Shown: in pieces, positions 47,951-58,800 of the stretch
Layout of the letters: each line of letters begins with the position of its first letter
Position numbering within the stretch: position 1 is the stretch's first letter
DNA from: Bacilli bacterium
Lineage (GTDB): Bacteria; Bacillota_I; Bacilli_A; RFN20; CAG-288
Assembly: GCA_022652945.1 (NCBI GenBank)
Contig: JALCRV010000010.1
Location: forward strand, 1 to 64,000
Direction of reading: 5' to 3'
DNA length: 64,000 bases
Translations under genes and position numbers: made by a program
Notes under the pieces: generated by a model
Database searches by the model: none
The model's input: the letters and a program-made list of their open reading frames with translations, nothing else
What the model was told of the DNA's origin: nothing

Positions 47951-50900
47951 GGAATAACAGTATGATGAAAAAGAAAAAGAGCTCTGGTTTAAAAGGATGG
48001 ATTCTGATTGGAATTTTAACTATTCCTCTTTTAAGCATTATCATCTATAAATCCATTGTGGGTTTTGACCATAAGAGCGTGGATAGCGTGAAGATTGATG
48101 AAAATTACCCGCGGGCTTTCGATGGGGTTAAGATGGAAAATCCTAACGCTTACGGGACTCCGGGAACCGACTATACGGATAAGTTGGAATACAGGGTCAA
48201 TACAACTAACCATACCGCGGCCGTCTCAATCGGCACCGCTTCTTTTACTAGTTCTCAGACCGCTTTAAAGATCCCTGCTATTTATAACGATGGGACGAGC
48301 GGATTTGTCGATTGCAATGTGGTCGCAATCGATTATTCGGCTTTCGCCAACCAAGAGTATCTGTACTCGGTCAGCTTTGTCGATGCTTCCAAGATTACCT
48401 TGATCGATGCCCAAGCTTTCGCTTCCTGCCCTAACTTAAGTAAGTTCAACAGCACCGTGAGCGGTTCGGCGGTGATTCCTGTTAACGTCAGCGGCACTTT
48501 AGGAGCTTCTAGTTTCTTCAATGCACAGTCGCTGCTGAAACTATCCTTCTCCGGCAATAAGATTACCAAGATCGGCTCTAACGCCTTTGAAGGCTGTATC
48601 GATTTAAAGTCGGCCCTTACTTTTAAGGTCGGAACTGGCGGGTTGATTATCGGGGATTCCGCTTTCGCTAATTGCATCAAGATTTCTTCGATTATCCTTC
48701 CTTCAGGCGTCACCCAGGTCGGCAATCTCGCTTTCTATAACTGCCGGAGCGCGAAGATTATTACTATTCCTCTTTCCGTCAGTTACGATGCTGCTTCTAA
48801 CCCTACTCCAATTGGTAAGGATGCTTTCCGTCTATGCACTTCAGCTAAGGCTTACATCGGGCCGAATGCTCGCTATCCGGAAGGCTGGCCGAGCGATGGT
48901 AAGGATATAAATAACTCCGACCGAATCGGCACTAACTACGTAACTGTAGCGGATTGGAATTACGCCTCCAATTCCTACGCGATTCCGATTACGATTAACC
49001 AGACAAATCTGCAGGTCGATGATTCCGGCTTATTCGAATATACTTCTTCCTGGGATCAGGCTAGTTCGATCTGGCGAATCAATATTATCGCTTACCTCGG
49101 AGAGGATATCGCCGATGTTACAATTCCGGAAATATTCCCGGTCACCGGGGATTCTTCCTACACGACCAACCTGGTTAATGGAGAGGATCAGCTGGGAGTT
49201 GTGACTTCTTCAGTCTCCTATCTTTTCAGCGGTCATTCAGAGATTACATCAATCTCGGTTCCGGATACGATGGAAACCTTACCGGATTATTTTGTCAGCG
49301 AATGTCCGAATCTGACCACCTTTAATATGGGTGATAAAAAGGACAACTCCACGGGACTCACTTACTATGATGCCGCTAACGATAACACGCTTACTTTCGA
49401 GTGGCTAACTAGCTATAACCTCACCGGGCTTACCCAAATCGGCTCGTTTATTCTCTATTCAGCTAGTCAGGATTATCTGAATATCACCTCTTTGACGATT
49501 CCAGCTACAGTCAGTATTATCGGCAATAAGGCTTTCGGACCTGATAATGGCGGATCCACTAGCCGTTTGATGAACCTTTCCTCTTTAGTAATAAACGGCG
49601 CCAGCGATGGCTCCTCTGATTTAGTCGGAATCGGGAAATGCGCCTTTTATAATGCCGGACACAATGCTACCAGCGGCACTTGCGATCTGGTCTTGCCGAG
49701 CAGTTTGGTCGGAAATAATACGACTAGTTATGCCTCTCGTTACTTTTCAATCGGCTCCAGAGCTTTCCAAGGCGACTATTTTTTAAAAAGCCTGACAATA
49801 AAAAGCCAACCTACAGCACCGACTTATACCGACAATTCACAAATCCAGACCTATGCCTTTAATAATTGCATCTATCTTCGTTACGCGGTTATCGGTAACC
49901 CGATTCACAATTTAAGCGACAACGCTTTTAGTTGCAATAATACATCTAATTCCTTAAGCTGGGTCTACATCCCTTCCGGAGTCAAGATCGGAAGCGCTGT
50001 GTTCTCCAACGACATTTATGCCGTCCTTTATTCAGCGGGCCCGGAAACGGATACCGCCAACTGGAATTCTAACTGGAACACGGTCAGGAATTATATCTCG
50101 ACAACTTGCAATGAAGGACACAAGTTAAGTATCTCGCTTTCTACCACCGCTTATTTCAATGTCGCTAGTTATACTTTCGATACTTCCACAGTGACTCAGA
50201 ATATCCTCGTGACTGATGAAACCCGTGGTGTTCAATTCCTTTACGATGGAACCGATAGAATTCTGACTAATAATTTGGTTTATTCCGGACTTACCAAGAT
50301 TGATTTTTCTCCTTATGATAATGTCGAGCGATCCGGAGTTAGTTTGCCTTCAATCAATAAAATCGGCGATGGAGCCTTCTATGCCTCCGCAGCCACCGAA
50401 ATCGTCATGCCTAGCACGATTACCTCTATCGGCAACAATTCCTTCGCTAATTGTCCTTCCTTACTGAATGTCGGGACTACTTACAATACCGCTAACTCGA
50501 CTTCTTTCACTTGCTCTTTACCAAGCGGTCTAGTTTCGATTGGCGATTACGCTTTCTGCAACGACGGGAAGATTTATAAGTTCAGTTTCGGAGCCAGCCT
50601 TCAGAGTGTCGGCTTGTTATCCTTCTTTAGAATGCCGGCGCTAACTGATATAGACGTCAACAGCGCTAACACTTACTTTAAAGATGCCGGGGCCACCCAG
50701 GCGATTTTATATCAAAGAACCAGTCAAAACGCTTCGACTTATATCTTGATAAGCGCCAGTGGGTACACTAATAGCAATGTCACAATCTTAAGCGGAACCA
50801 CGGAAATTGCCTCGTGCGCTTTTTCTTCGTTAAAGATGACAGGCTCCGACCCTAATAACCGTTGCGTTATTCTCCCCGATACGTTAGTAAAGATCGATGA

Positions 50901-52473
50901 TGATGCCTTCCACTGTTACAAAAACATCATCTCAGGCGGAACCAGCATACGTAAAATACTCTTTACAGGGGATTCCACTTCCGCCACAACTTTCACCTTA
51001 AGAGCCACTTCTAGCCTGAGCTACATCGGAACCAATGCTTTCTGCGATCAAGCCAACATGTATTATATCAATATGCCTAATAACCCTTCCGTCCCGATTC
51101 TCACGATTAAACCCTATGCTTTCGCTAGATGTGCAAGAATTAAAAACTGGGCTTTCCCTTCCAACACCACTACCAAGATTGATGATGAAGTCACCGATAC
51201 CGATGGTAACTATACCTTAGCTGATTATTTATTTGATTATCAGAGTTCCAACAATACTAACTTAACTTCCATCCCTATTCCTTCTTACATAACTAAGATC
51301 GGGGATTATTGTTTCCACGGTTGTAATAAATTGACTAGTCTGCCTTGGAACACAAATCTGAAATATATCGGCGACCGGGCTTTTGATGGGGATACCAAAG
51401 CAACAGGGACAGTGTTGTTCCCTTCTAGCCTAACCTATATAGGCAATTACGCTTTCAATAATTGCTCTTCTTTAACGGGGATAGATCTTTCTCAAGCGGA
51501 TAGTTTAGTCTCAGTAACCACCAACTTCGGAACTAATGTCTTCAACGCTTGTACCGGACTTACAAGCGTCGTTTATGGAGATAATCTTACTTCGATTCCT
51601 GATAACACCTTCTACGGCTGCAGTTCTTTGACTTCGGTTACGAATTTCCCTTCGGTCAGTTCGATTGGCACTACAGCCTTCTACGGTTGCTCAAGTTTAG
51701 CGGTCCTTAATCTGACCAATAACAATTTGACCACGATCGGGACTAGCGCATTCAGCGGTTGTACTAGCTTAAAAGAATCAGTTCTGAATGGGAATGACTT
51801 CATCATCCCTTCGACTGTCACTTCCTTAGGGGATTCGGCTTTTAACGGATGCACGGGTTTAGTTAAAGTAAGCTTAGGGAACAGCGGGACTTCCTCCGCG
51901 CTGAGCTCCATCTCTAATAATGCCTTCATCGGTTGCACTAACCTTGTCAGTTTTGTTTTCGATAAGACTTCTTCTGCTCTGACCTCCATCGGTACGGACA
52001 GTTTTAACGGGTGCAAATCATTAACTAATTCCGGCAATACGCTAATCGTCGATGGGACAAGCAAAGACGCCTTTATCATTCCTTCCACGGTCACCAATAT
52101 CGGGGCTACCGCCTTTTCCGGATGCACTGGCCTAAGAGTTGTTTATATTCCTGCTTCGGTCTCAACTGTCGGAGCGAATGTCTTCTACGGGACGACAGTT
52201 GCCTCTTCCGAAGTTGATGGTTTATCTATCTTTGTCAATCTGAGCTACACCTACTATCTTGCAAACCTGAAAAACGACTCCCACTGGTATTCCACTTGGT
52301 CTAACTTAGCCAGCGGCATCGCTAGTGTCTATTGGTATTCTTCCACCACCCCGACTCAGAGCGATAAGACTACAGTTGTCGATCCGGGTTATGCGGCCGG
52401 TTTCTTTTCGGGAACTGTCAATTGGAATACTGTCGCCGCTGGTTCTTTAAGCATCTATACGACCTACGCTTAA
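47947..52473 (+). CDS. BspA-type leucine-rich-repeat (LRR_5) surface protein, paralog B1
   Basis: Many repeats of the form L.SIG..AF.GC..L..V..P.S; ATG at 47947 overlaps the A1 stop (ATGA). Confidence 0.87.
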   Translation: MRNNSMMKKKKSSGLKGWILIGILTIPLLSIIIYKSIVGFDHKSVDSVKIDENYPRAFDGVKMENPNAYGTPGTDYTDKLEYRVNTTNHTAAVSIGTASFTSSQTALKIPAIYNDGTSGFVDCNVVAIDYSAFANQEYLYSVSFVDASKITLIDAQAFASCPNLSKFNSTVSGSAVIPVNVSGTLGASSFFNAQSLLKLSFSGNKITKIGSNAFEGCIDLKSALTFKVGTGGLIIGDSAFANCIKISSIILPSGVTQVGNLAFYNCRSAKIITIPLSVSYDAASNPTPIGKDAFRLCTSAKAYIGPNARYPEGWPSDGKDINNSDRIGTNYVTVADWNYASNSYAIPITINQTNLQVDDSGLFEYTSSWDQASSIWRINIIAYLGEDIADVTIPEIFPVTGDSSYTTNLVNGEDQLGVVTSSVSYLFSGHSEITSISVPDTMETLPDYFVSECPNLTTFNMGDKKDNSTGLTYYDAANDNTLTFEWLTSYNLTGLTQIGSFILYSASQDYLNITSLTIPATVSIIGNKAFGPDNGGSTSRLMNLSSLVINGASDGSSDLVGIGKCAFYNAGHNATSGTCDLVLPSSLVGNNTTSYASRYFSIGSRAFQGDYFLKSLTIKSQPTAPTYTDNSQIQTYAFNNCIYLRYAVIGNPIHNLSDNAFSCNNTSNSLSWVYIPSGVKIGSAVFSNDIYAVLYSAGPETDTANWNSNWNTVRNYISTTCNEGHKLSISLSTTAYFNVASYTFDTSTVTQNILVTDETRGVQFLYDGTDRILTNNLVYSGLTKIDFSPYDNVERSGVSLPSINKIGDGAFYASAATEIVMPSTITSIGNNSFANCPSLLNVGTTYNTANSTSFTCSLPSGLVSIGDYAFCNDGKIYKFSFGASLQSVGLLSFFRMPALTDIDVNSANTYFKDAGATQAILYQRTSQNASTYILISASGYTNSNVTILSGTTEIASCAFSSLKMTGSDPNNRCVILPDTLVKIDDDAFHCYKNIISGGTSIRKILFTGDSTSATTFTLRATSSLSYIGTNAFCDQANMYYINMPNNPSVPILTIKPYAFARCARIKNWAFPSNTTTKIDDEVTDTDGNYTLADYLFDYQSSNNTNLTSIPIPSYITKIGDYCFHGCNKLTSLPWNTNLKYIGDRAFDGDTKATGTVLFPSSLTYIGNYAFNNCSSLTGIDLSQADSLVSVTTNFGTNVFNACTGLTSVVYGDNLTSIPDNTFYGCSSLTSVTNFPSVSSIGTTAFYGCSSLAVLNLTNNNLTTIGTSAFSGCTSLKESVLNGNDFIIPSTVTSLGDSAFNGCTGLVKVSLGNSGTSSALSSISNNAFIGCTNLVSFVFDKTSSALTSIGTDSFNGCKSLTNSGNTLIVDGTSKDAFIIPSTVTNIGATAFSGCTGLRVVYIPASVSTVGANVFYGTTVASSEVDGLSIFVNLSYTYYLANLKNDSHWYSTWSNLASGIASVYWYSSTTPTQSDKTTVVDPGYAAGFFSGTVNWNTVAAGSLSIYTTYA

Positions 52474-52750
52474 AAAATAAACCGCCGGAAAGGCGGACGA
52501 TATTAATAAACAAGATATTTATTTATGAGCCTTAGGCCATAATTCTGACTTTGCCTGTTTTTTAATATTGGGCTTTCTTAAAGGTCTTATATCTAAGGCA
52601 TTTTTCTTCAAAGCCAAAAAAGAAGACTTTTATTTTTGCAGCGAAAAATGGCATCCGATAATTATTGAATATTTTAAAAAATAAAGAAGATGGACCTTTA
52701 TCATTTAATTATAATATATATGAATTATTTTATATGGGGGAAAGCATATC

Positions 52751-52835
52751 AGACTCGTTGGGCAGCTCATCAACTAACCGGCTGCCCAAACTTTCTAAGT
52801 CACAAACGGTCAAAGTTTCAATCAGCAGAGGGTCT
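52751..52835 (+). promoter_or_regulatory. Unrecognised structured 5' leader (predicted three-way junction)
   Basis: AGAC (52751-52754)/GTCT (52832-52835) could close two hairpins: TTGGGCAGC (52758-52766)/GCTGCCCAA (52781-52789) and AAACTTT (52788-52794)/AAAGTTT (52812-52818). The hairpins share 2 nt, and the closing helix touches the AGAGGG SD. Confidence 0.5.
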
Positions 52836-52840
52836 CTATT

Positions 52841-55810
52841 ATGAAAAAAAGATCTCTCCGTCCTTTGTGGTCTTTCGGATTAGCTGCCTTTTCCCTGATC
52901 GGACTTATCGTCGCTCAGACCTACATGCTTTTTGAAGCCTCGGAAAAACTAGGCGATAATGATGAAGACAATATCCAGGGTGAAGTCGGGCTAAGAAAAT
53001 ATTTCGACTCAGGAACCGGTACTTTGGAAGATCCTTTTGTCATCACTCGCCCGATTCATCTTTATAATCTTTCCCGTCTGCAGGCCTTGGGCGTCTTTTC
53101 TTCCCAGAAATATTTCCAACTCGGTTCCACCAGCCCCATCGATGGCACCGATCATTTTTATTACTCGGATACCGCTTCAGGAACCGCGGAAGAAAAAGCA
53201 AGCGGCACTTATACCCGTTCCTACCTTTATCTGCCTGACGATTATACTTCCCTTTATTCCATCGGCTCGACCGCCACTCCGTTCTACGGTATTTTCAACG
53301 GGCAAGGCTATACGATCGACAATCTAAGGATCGACTCCGATCCGGAAGATATCGGAGTCTTCGGTTATATCGCCTCAGGAGCTCAGGTGACTTCGACTAA
53401 CTTCTCCAACCTGAAGATTACCGATAACGGCTACGGGAATTTCCTTTCTAGTTTTTATACGGCCGGGTTGGAAGATGCCTCTTCTTCTATCCATCTTTTA
53501 AAATACAATGGAACCGAGATAGTTAACACCTGGCCTACTGCCGATTATACGGATTTAAGTAAGACTTTCACCCTTGATACTTCCGGCATCACTTCGACCT
53601 TGATTCCTTATAGCAATGTCGAGTATTCTCTCCGTTCCACCAACACGGATTTATTCCGCGTAAGCCAAGATGGCAAGTCGATTTCGATCAATACTTTAGT
53701 CTTGACGGGTGGTACTGATACTTCGGTTACTCCGAATGTCACCTATACGGCCAACACTGATTTCCTCGGCTCCAATTCTGTGACCAGCCAAAGAATATAT
53801 GTCTCAGGAGCCATCGTCAGAAACAATGTCCGCTATTCAAAGATTCTTTCTTCCTACTCAGTTCAAATCAAAAACGATATTTCCTCCGGTTCTTCCTTCC
53901 TGACCATGACCGTTGCTAGAGATCCAGATGAAAAGACCGATGGCACGAGCGCTTTCAGTTATCACCATAAGACCAATATCGGTTTTGTGGCCGGCCATTG
54001 CGATGGAAAGATTGAAAGCGTTTATGTCTACAAAGGTTCTTTCTCTTTAAACAACACCAAGGCGAATTACACCTCCCAAGCCGCGGAAACCGATATCGGG
54101 TTGGTCGGTGAAGTCGGTATCAACATCGATAATAAGATCTCCCCGGTCGATAATCTTGATAATTCCGGAGATACCGGCATCATCAATTTTACTAACGTCT
54201 ATAAAAACGTCCGCGGGACCTCAATCACCGCGGAGGACACGAATGGGGATTCCGACACTCTGAATGATGGGACTCAGTATTACTATTTCACACCGATCAC
54301 CGGCTCGCTTTATAGCGACTATCTCAGAAAAAGATTGTTCACTCCAAGCGCGGATAATTACTATTATCGTTACATCACGGATCAACCGAATTCGATCGAT
54401 TTCTTAGGCCAAAGAATCATTACCGAAGATGATACCAAATCCAGAGGTATCGGTATCTTTAAGTTAAATACAGCCAATTACTCAAACGTCAACCTGACGA
54501 CGAACTACGGCGACGGCTTAGGTAAATTCAATGTCACCTACGATTCAACTTCCAGTTTTACCGATGTCTATTATTCCACGGCGGAGCTAAATGCTACCGC
54601 GGAAAATATGGCACCGACTCCCGATAGTTTCTACGCTGGATCCAACGATATCTATTCTTGGAATCAGACTTCCTCTTCCCCTAGGTGGCGACTGAACCAA
54701 GGGACGAATATTCCTTCGGTGCCTTTTATGCGTAATTTCTCTAACGAGGCGATTGCAGATGGGGATTTGACTGAGCAGGATTTGCTTAATAGCCAGGCCT
54801 TCGAAAGGAATTTCAATTATTTAGTTAACTTCCAGCTTTCTAATTCTTCCGCTTTAACCACCAACTATTTTTCTTCGACGAACAGCAATTTCCTCGCTGA
54901 TTATTTCACCTATAAATTAAAGGATAAGGAAGGTAAGTCCTTAAGTCGGACCAGCCCCGATTTCGGATTGATGATCAAAGAGCGCAGCGGAACTTCTTAC
55001 ACCAACACCGATGATTTCTATTCTTATCTAAAAATCACCGGCAATTCCGCCATCGACAAAATGACAATCAGCGATTCTACCGTCCCCGCCGGCACCATTC
55101 AGTTCTCAGTTGCTAACGCCAACGGGGCGAATATCACGGTCATCGCCCGTTCTAAAAGCGATGCCTCCTCTTACGTCGGAATCTACGATTTGAATTACAT
55201 CAACCAGACCGATGAAGGCAAATATCCTTCGTTCGCTATGTATCTGCCGCCTTCTAGTGTTAATGATGCTTCCCAGGATGGGATGCCTTATTCATTCTCT
55301 TACAACAATACTTCCCGCATCTTAAGTTCCTCTTCCTCTCTCCCCGCTCACGGAGCAAGCGTCGATCGTCTTTACGCTCACACTTTCTTCGTCCCAGCTG
55401 GCAATTACTATCTCGGCTCCCCGAATAAAACCGCCTACATTTATTACATCGCAGCCCAGGGCCAGGAAGGCGCGGGGGATATCAGCAATCTCTCGAAGGT
55501 CTACCTCGGTTCAGATACGATCAAGGATATGGATTTCTTGCTTTACGATCCTAAATCCAACGATCCTTCAACCAATCGTGCCTATTTCTCCTTCATGGCT
55601 AAATTCACTTCAAGCCTCGGGACTCTTACTATTGATGTGAACGAAGTCAGTTCGACCAACCATCAATTGACTTTTACCTACGTAACCGATTCTTTACAGA
55701 CGGCCTTGCTACAAAATGCTCAAGACTATACAGTGCAAGTCGGCACTGAAGGGAACCTGACTGCTTATAAGAATCAGTTCATCCCGATCAATTACACGAT
55801 TGGAGGGTAA
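52841..55810 (+). CDS. Large secreted GLUG-like surface protein, paralog A2
   Basis: Collinear with A1: GEVGLRKYFDSGTGTLEDPFVITRPIHLYNLSRLQALG; FNGQGYTIDNLRIDSDPEDIGVFGYIASGA. Confidence 0.8.
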   Translation: MKKRSLRPLWSFGLAAFSLIGLIVAQTYMLFEASEKLGDNDEDNIQGEVGLRKYFDSGTGTLEDPFVITRPIHLYNLSRLQALGVFSSQKYFQLGSTSPIDGTDHFYYSDTASGTAEEKASGTYTRSYLYLPDDYTSLYSIGSTATPFYGIFNGQGYTIDNLRIDSDPEDIGVFGYIASGAQVTSTNFSNLKITDNGYGNFLSSFYTAGLEDASSSIHLLKYNGTEIVNTWPTADYTDLSKTFTLDTSGITSTLIPYSNVEYSLRSTNTDLFRVSQDGKSISINTLVLTGGTDTSVTPNVTYTANTDFLGSNSVTSQRIYVSGAIVRNNVRYSKILSSYSVQIKNDISSGSSFLTMTVARDPDEKTDGTSAFSYHHKTNIGFVAGHCDGKIESVYVYKGSFSLNNTKANYTSQAAETDIGLVGEVGINIDNKISPVDNLDNSGDTGIINFTNVYKNVRGTSITAEDTNGDSDTLNDGTQYYYFTPITGSLYSDYLRKRLFTPSADNYYYRYITDQPNSIDFLGQRIITEDDTKSRGIGIFKLNTANYSNVNLTTNYGDGLGKFNVTYDSTSSFTDVYYSTAELNATAENMAPTPDSFYAGSNDIYSWNQTSSSPRWRLNQGTNIPSVPFMRNFSNEAIADGDLTEQDLLNSQAFERNFNYLVNFQLSNSSALTTNYFSSTNSNFLADYFTYKLKDKEGKSLSRTSPDFGLMIKERSGTSYTNTDDFYSYLKITGNSAIDKMTISDSTVPAGTIQFSVANANGANITVIARSKSDASSYVGIYDLNYINQTDEGKYPSFAMYLPPSSVNDASQDGMPYSFSYNNTSRILSSSSSLPAHGASVDRLYAHTFFVPAGNYYLGSPNKTAYIYYIAAQGQEGAGDISNLSKVYLGSDTIKDMDFLLYDPKSNDPSTNRAYFSFMAKFTSSLGTLTIDVNEVSSTNHQLTFTYVTDSLQTALLQNAQDYTVQVGTEGNLTAYKNQFIPINYTIGG

Positions 55811-55813
55811 AAC

Positions 55814-58800
55814 ATGAAAGAAATCATGCATAAGCTGAAGCACATTTTCCTTAATTCGGTCATCCTCGCTCTCGGCTTAGCCGGGATCGGGACTTTAGGG
55901 ACTTTATTAGCTTCACCAAAGAGCAATCTCAAGACTTCCCCTTTAGTCAGTATCGATGACGATTACAATCGTGTCTTCCAAGGTCTTAAAATGGCTAATC
56001 CTAATGCCTATGGCACCCCGGGGACTGATTACACCGATAATCTTTCTTATCGGGTTAATACCACCGACCATACAGCTTGCGTCTCGATCGGCACAGCGGT
56101 TTTTGATAGTTCCCATACTTCATTGATTATCCCTGCAGTCTATAACGATGGCACCGCAGGCTTTACCGATTGCGATGTCGTCGCTATCGATTATTCCGGA
56201 TTTGCTAACCAGATGTATCTTTTTACGACGACCTTTGTCGATGCTTCGAAGATCACTTTGATCGATGCTCAGGCTTTCGCCTCCTGCCCCAACATGACAA
56301 CCTTTAACAGCACCACCGCTGGCAATTGTGTCATTCCGACTAATCTAACGAAAGTATATTCCGCTTCCTTTATGAACTGCGCTTCTTTCACGAAAGTCTT
56401 TTTCGCCGGAGGCTTAGTAACCGAAATAGGCGATAACGCTTTTAACGGGGATATCGGAATTATCAAGCCGATTTCTTTCAATATAGCCAGCGATTCTTCG
56501 TTGACGATCGGCAATTCATCTTTTGCTAACTGCATCAGCATGCGGACGATTCTTTTACCCCCAGGTGTTAAAAGCATCGGCGAAAAGGCCTTCTATAACT
56601 GCTCGTCAGCTTTGATGCTGACTATCCCTTCAAGCGTTGCTTACGATGCTTCCACTAATCCGACTCCGATCGGGGCGGAAGCCTTTAGGCTGGATGCGAA
56701 TATTAAATTAGCCTATATCGGGGCGAGCAGTCGTTATCCTCAAGGTTGGCCTTCAGATGGAGTGGATAGCAATAGCCAGGATGTGATCGGGGATACTCAT
56801 GTCACTCTTTCCGATTGGAATTACGCTACCAATCAATATGCGATTCCCATCAAGACCGGCGTTTCAAATATCATGCAGTATCCGGATGAGAATAACGAAA
56901 ACCTCCTTTATACCTATTCTTTCTCCTGGGACGCTACTCATAAGATTTACTTGATCAATATCTTAACCACCAGCATTCCGACGGATTTAACTACCCTGGT
57001 AGTCCCGCAAACTTTACCGGTTACCGGAGATGGTGTCCACACTTCGGTCTTGATAGCTAACGATGCCCAAATCGGTGTAGTTACAACCCTCTCGACGAAC
57101 GCTATCGATATCCCTTCTACCACATTGACTTCGATTTCTCTTCCGAATACCATGGCTTCGGTCTTAGCTCAGTCGATCAGCCAATCGCTAGGGACTAATG
57201 TCCTTTCGACTTTAACCTTAAATGATAAAGGGGTCAGCGATTCATTTACCCTTTACGGCGATGCGACAAACACCGCTTACGATATGGATACTTACGGCTT
57301 AACCGGCTTAACAAGTATCGGGAACAATTTCTTGTCTTATACGAAAACTTCAACCGGGACCCAGGATTTCGGCATCACGTCTTTAACCATCCCTTCGACG
57401 GTCCAAACGATCGGTACGGGTGCTTTTAAGAACTGTCAGAAAGTAACAAGTCTGGTGTTTAATGGGGCCAACGATGGGACTTCAAGTCTCTCGTCAATCG
57501 GGGAAAAGGCTTTTACTTATTTAGGGGCCGCTGCCACCTCTACCACTTTTGAATTAGTGCTGCCAGGCGGGATGACTTCGATCGGCAAGAGCGCTTTTTA
57601 CAAAGCGGATAATATCAAGTCGGTAACCATCAAAGATCGCCCTAGTTCCAGCACTGCGACTTACACGATTGGGATTACAGCCTTTAATAATTGTGGCAAA
57701 TTGCATTATGCGATTTTAGGAACCGGCTTGGCTCAGATAAATTCCGATGCTTTTTCCAATAATTCCGCTCTTAACTGGGTTTATATGTCCTCAACCCTCA
57801 CAACTATTGCATCGCCTATATTTCAAAATGATCGACGTGTCGTAACTTATTTTGCCTCTTCTTCATTAGCGAGCGGGGTCGCCAGCGGGTGGAACACTAA
57901 CAATAACAGCTCTAAGGATTCTAAATTTGATTTGAACGATCGTAATACCGAGAAATTAACGATTGTCTCAAGCACTTTCCCTTACTATCTTTCCGTTACC
58001 AGTTCAATTTTTGGAACTGATGCGACCAGCGACAACACATTAATCACCAATAACACCACTGGGGTTCAATACCTCAGACGTTCTTCAACCAATTACATCC
58101 TTTCAAATTATCTCGATTATAGCGGCGTGACAACAGTTGATTTAACATCGACCGGATTGCCCAGTTTCACTTCCATCGGAGATATGGCTTTCTATGTTAG
58201 CACCAACATCGCAAAAGTAACGGTTAATAATGCCATCACATCCATTGGCAATTATGCTTTCTTCTTCTGTAAAGCACTTACTCATCTCGGAACCGCTGCG
58301 GATAACAATACCTTCCCGACTAGTTTATTGACCATCGGAGATTATTGCTTTATCGGCACCATAATCAATACCTATGGAATCATTCTTCCTAGCGCCATCA
58401 CTTCCATCGGTGAATTAGCCTTTTGGTGCATGCAATACCTGCCGTGGATCAGCATTCCTCTTCCCGCCACTGGGGCTCCTCATTATTATGCGGACGGGGT
58501 CACCGGCGCCATTTATCAGATTACCGGCTCTTCAACCACCGCCGGAGTTACTTCCTATTCTTATAAATTTCTGACCTTTACCGGCAGTTATACCGGTGTC
58601 AGTGGCAATACCACAACCGTTTATCAAATACTTCCGGGAACTACCGAAATCTGTTCATTTGCTTTCGCTTCAGCCAAAGTGGCTTCCGTAAACATCCCTG
58701 CCTCGGTCACGACTTTGGATCGATGCGCTTTCTATGTCTGCTATGATAACAACAAAAAGGTCAATTCTTTCCTCGATTTAAATTTCACAGCGCCGACTCT

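Noticed and set aside
51681-52127. 148-aa minus-strand ORF (and similar 48333-48725, 56269-56577) inside the BspA genes
   Set aside because: Antisense shadows of LRR repeat codons, fully inside strong plus-strand CDS.
52482-52496. CCGCC-GGAAA-GGCGG hairpin after B1 as a plus-strand terminator
   Set aside because: No T-tract follows on the plus strand; only an A-rich stretch lies upstream, so plus-strand termination is not supported.
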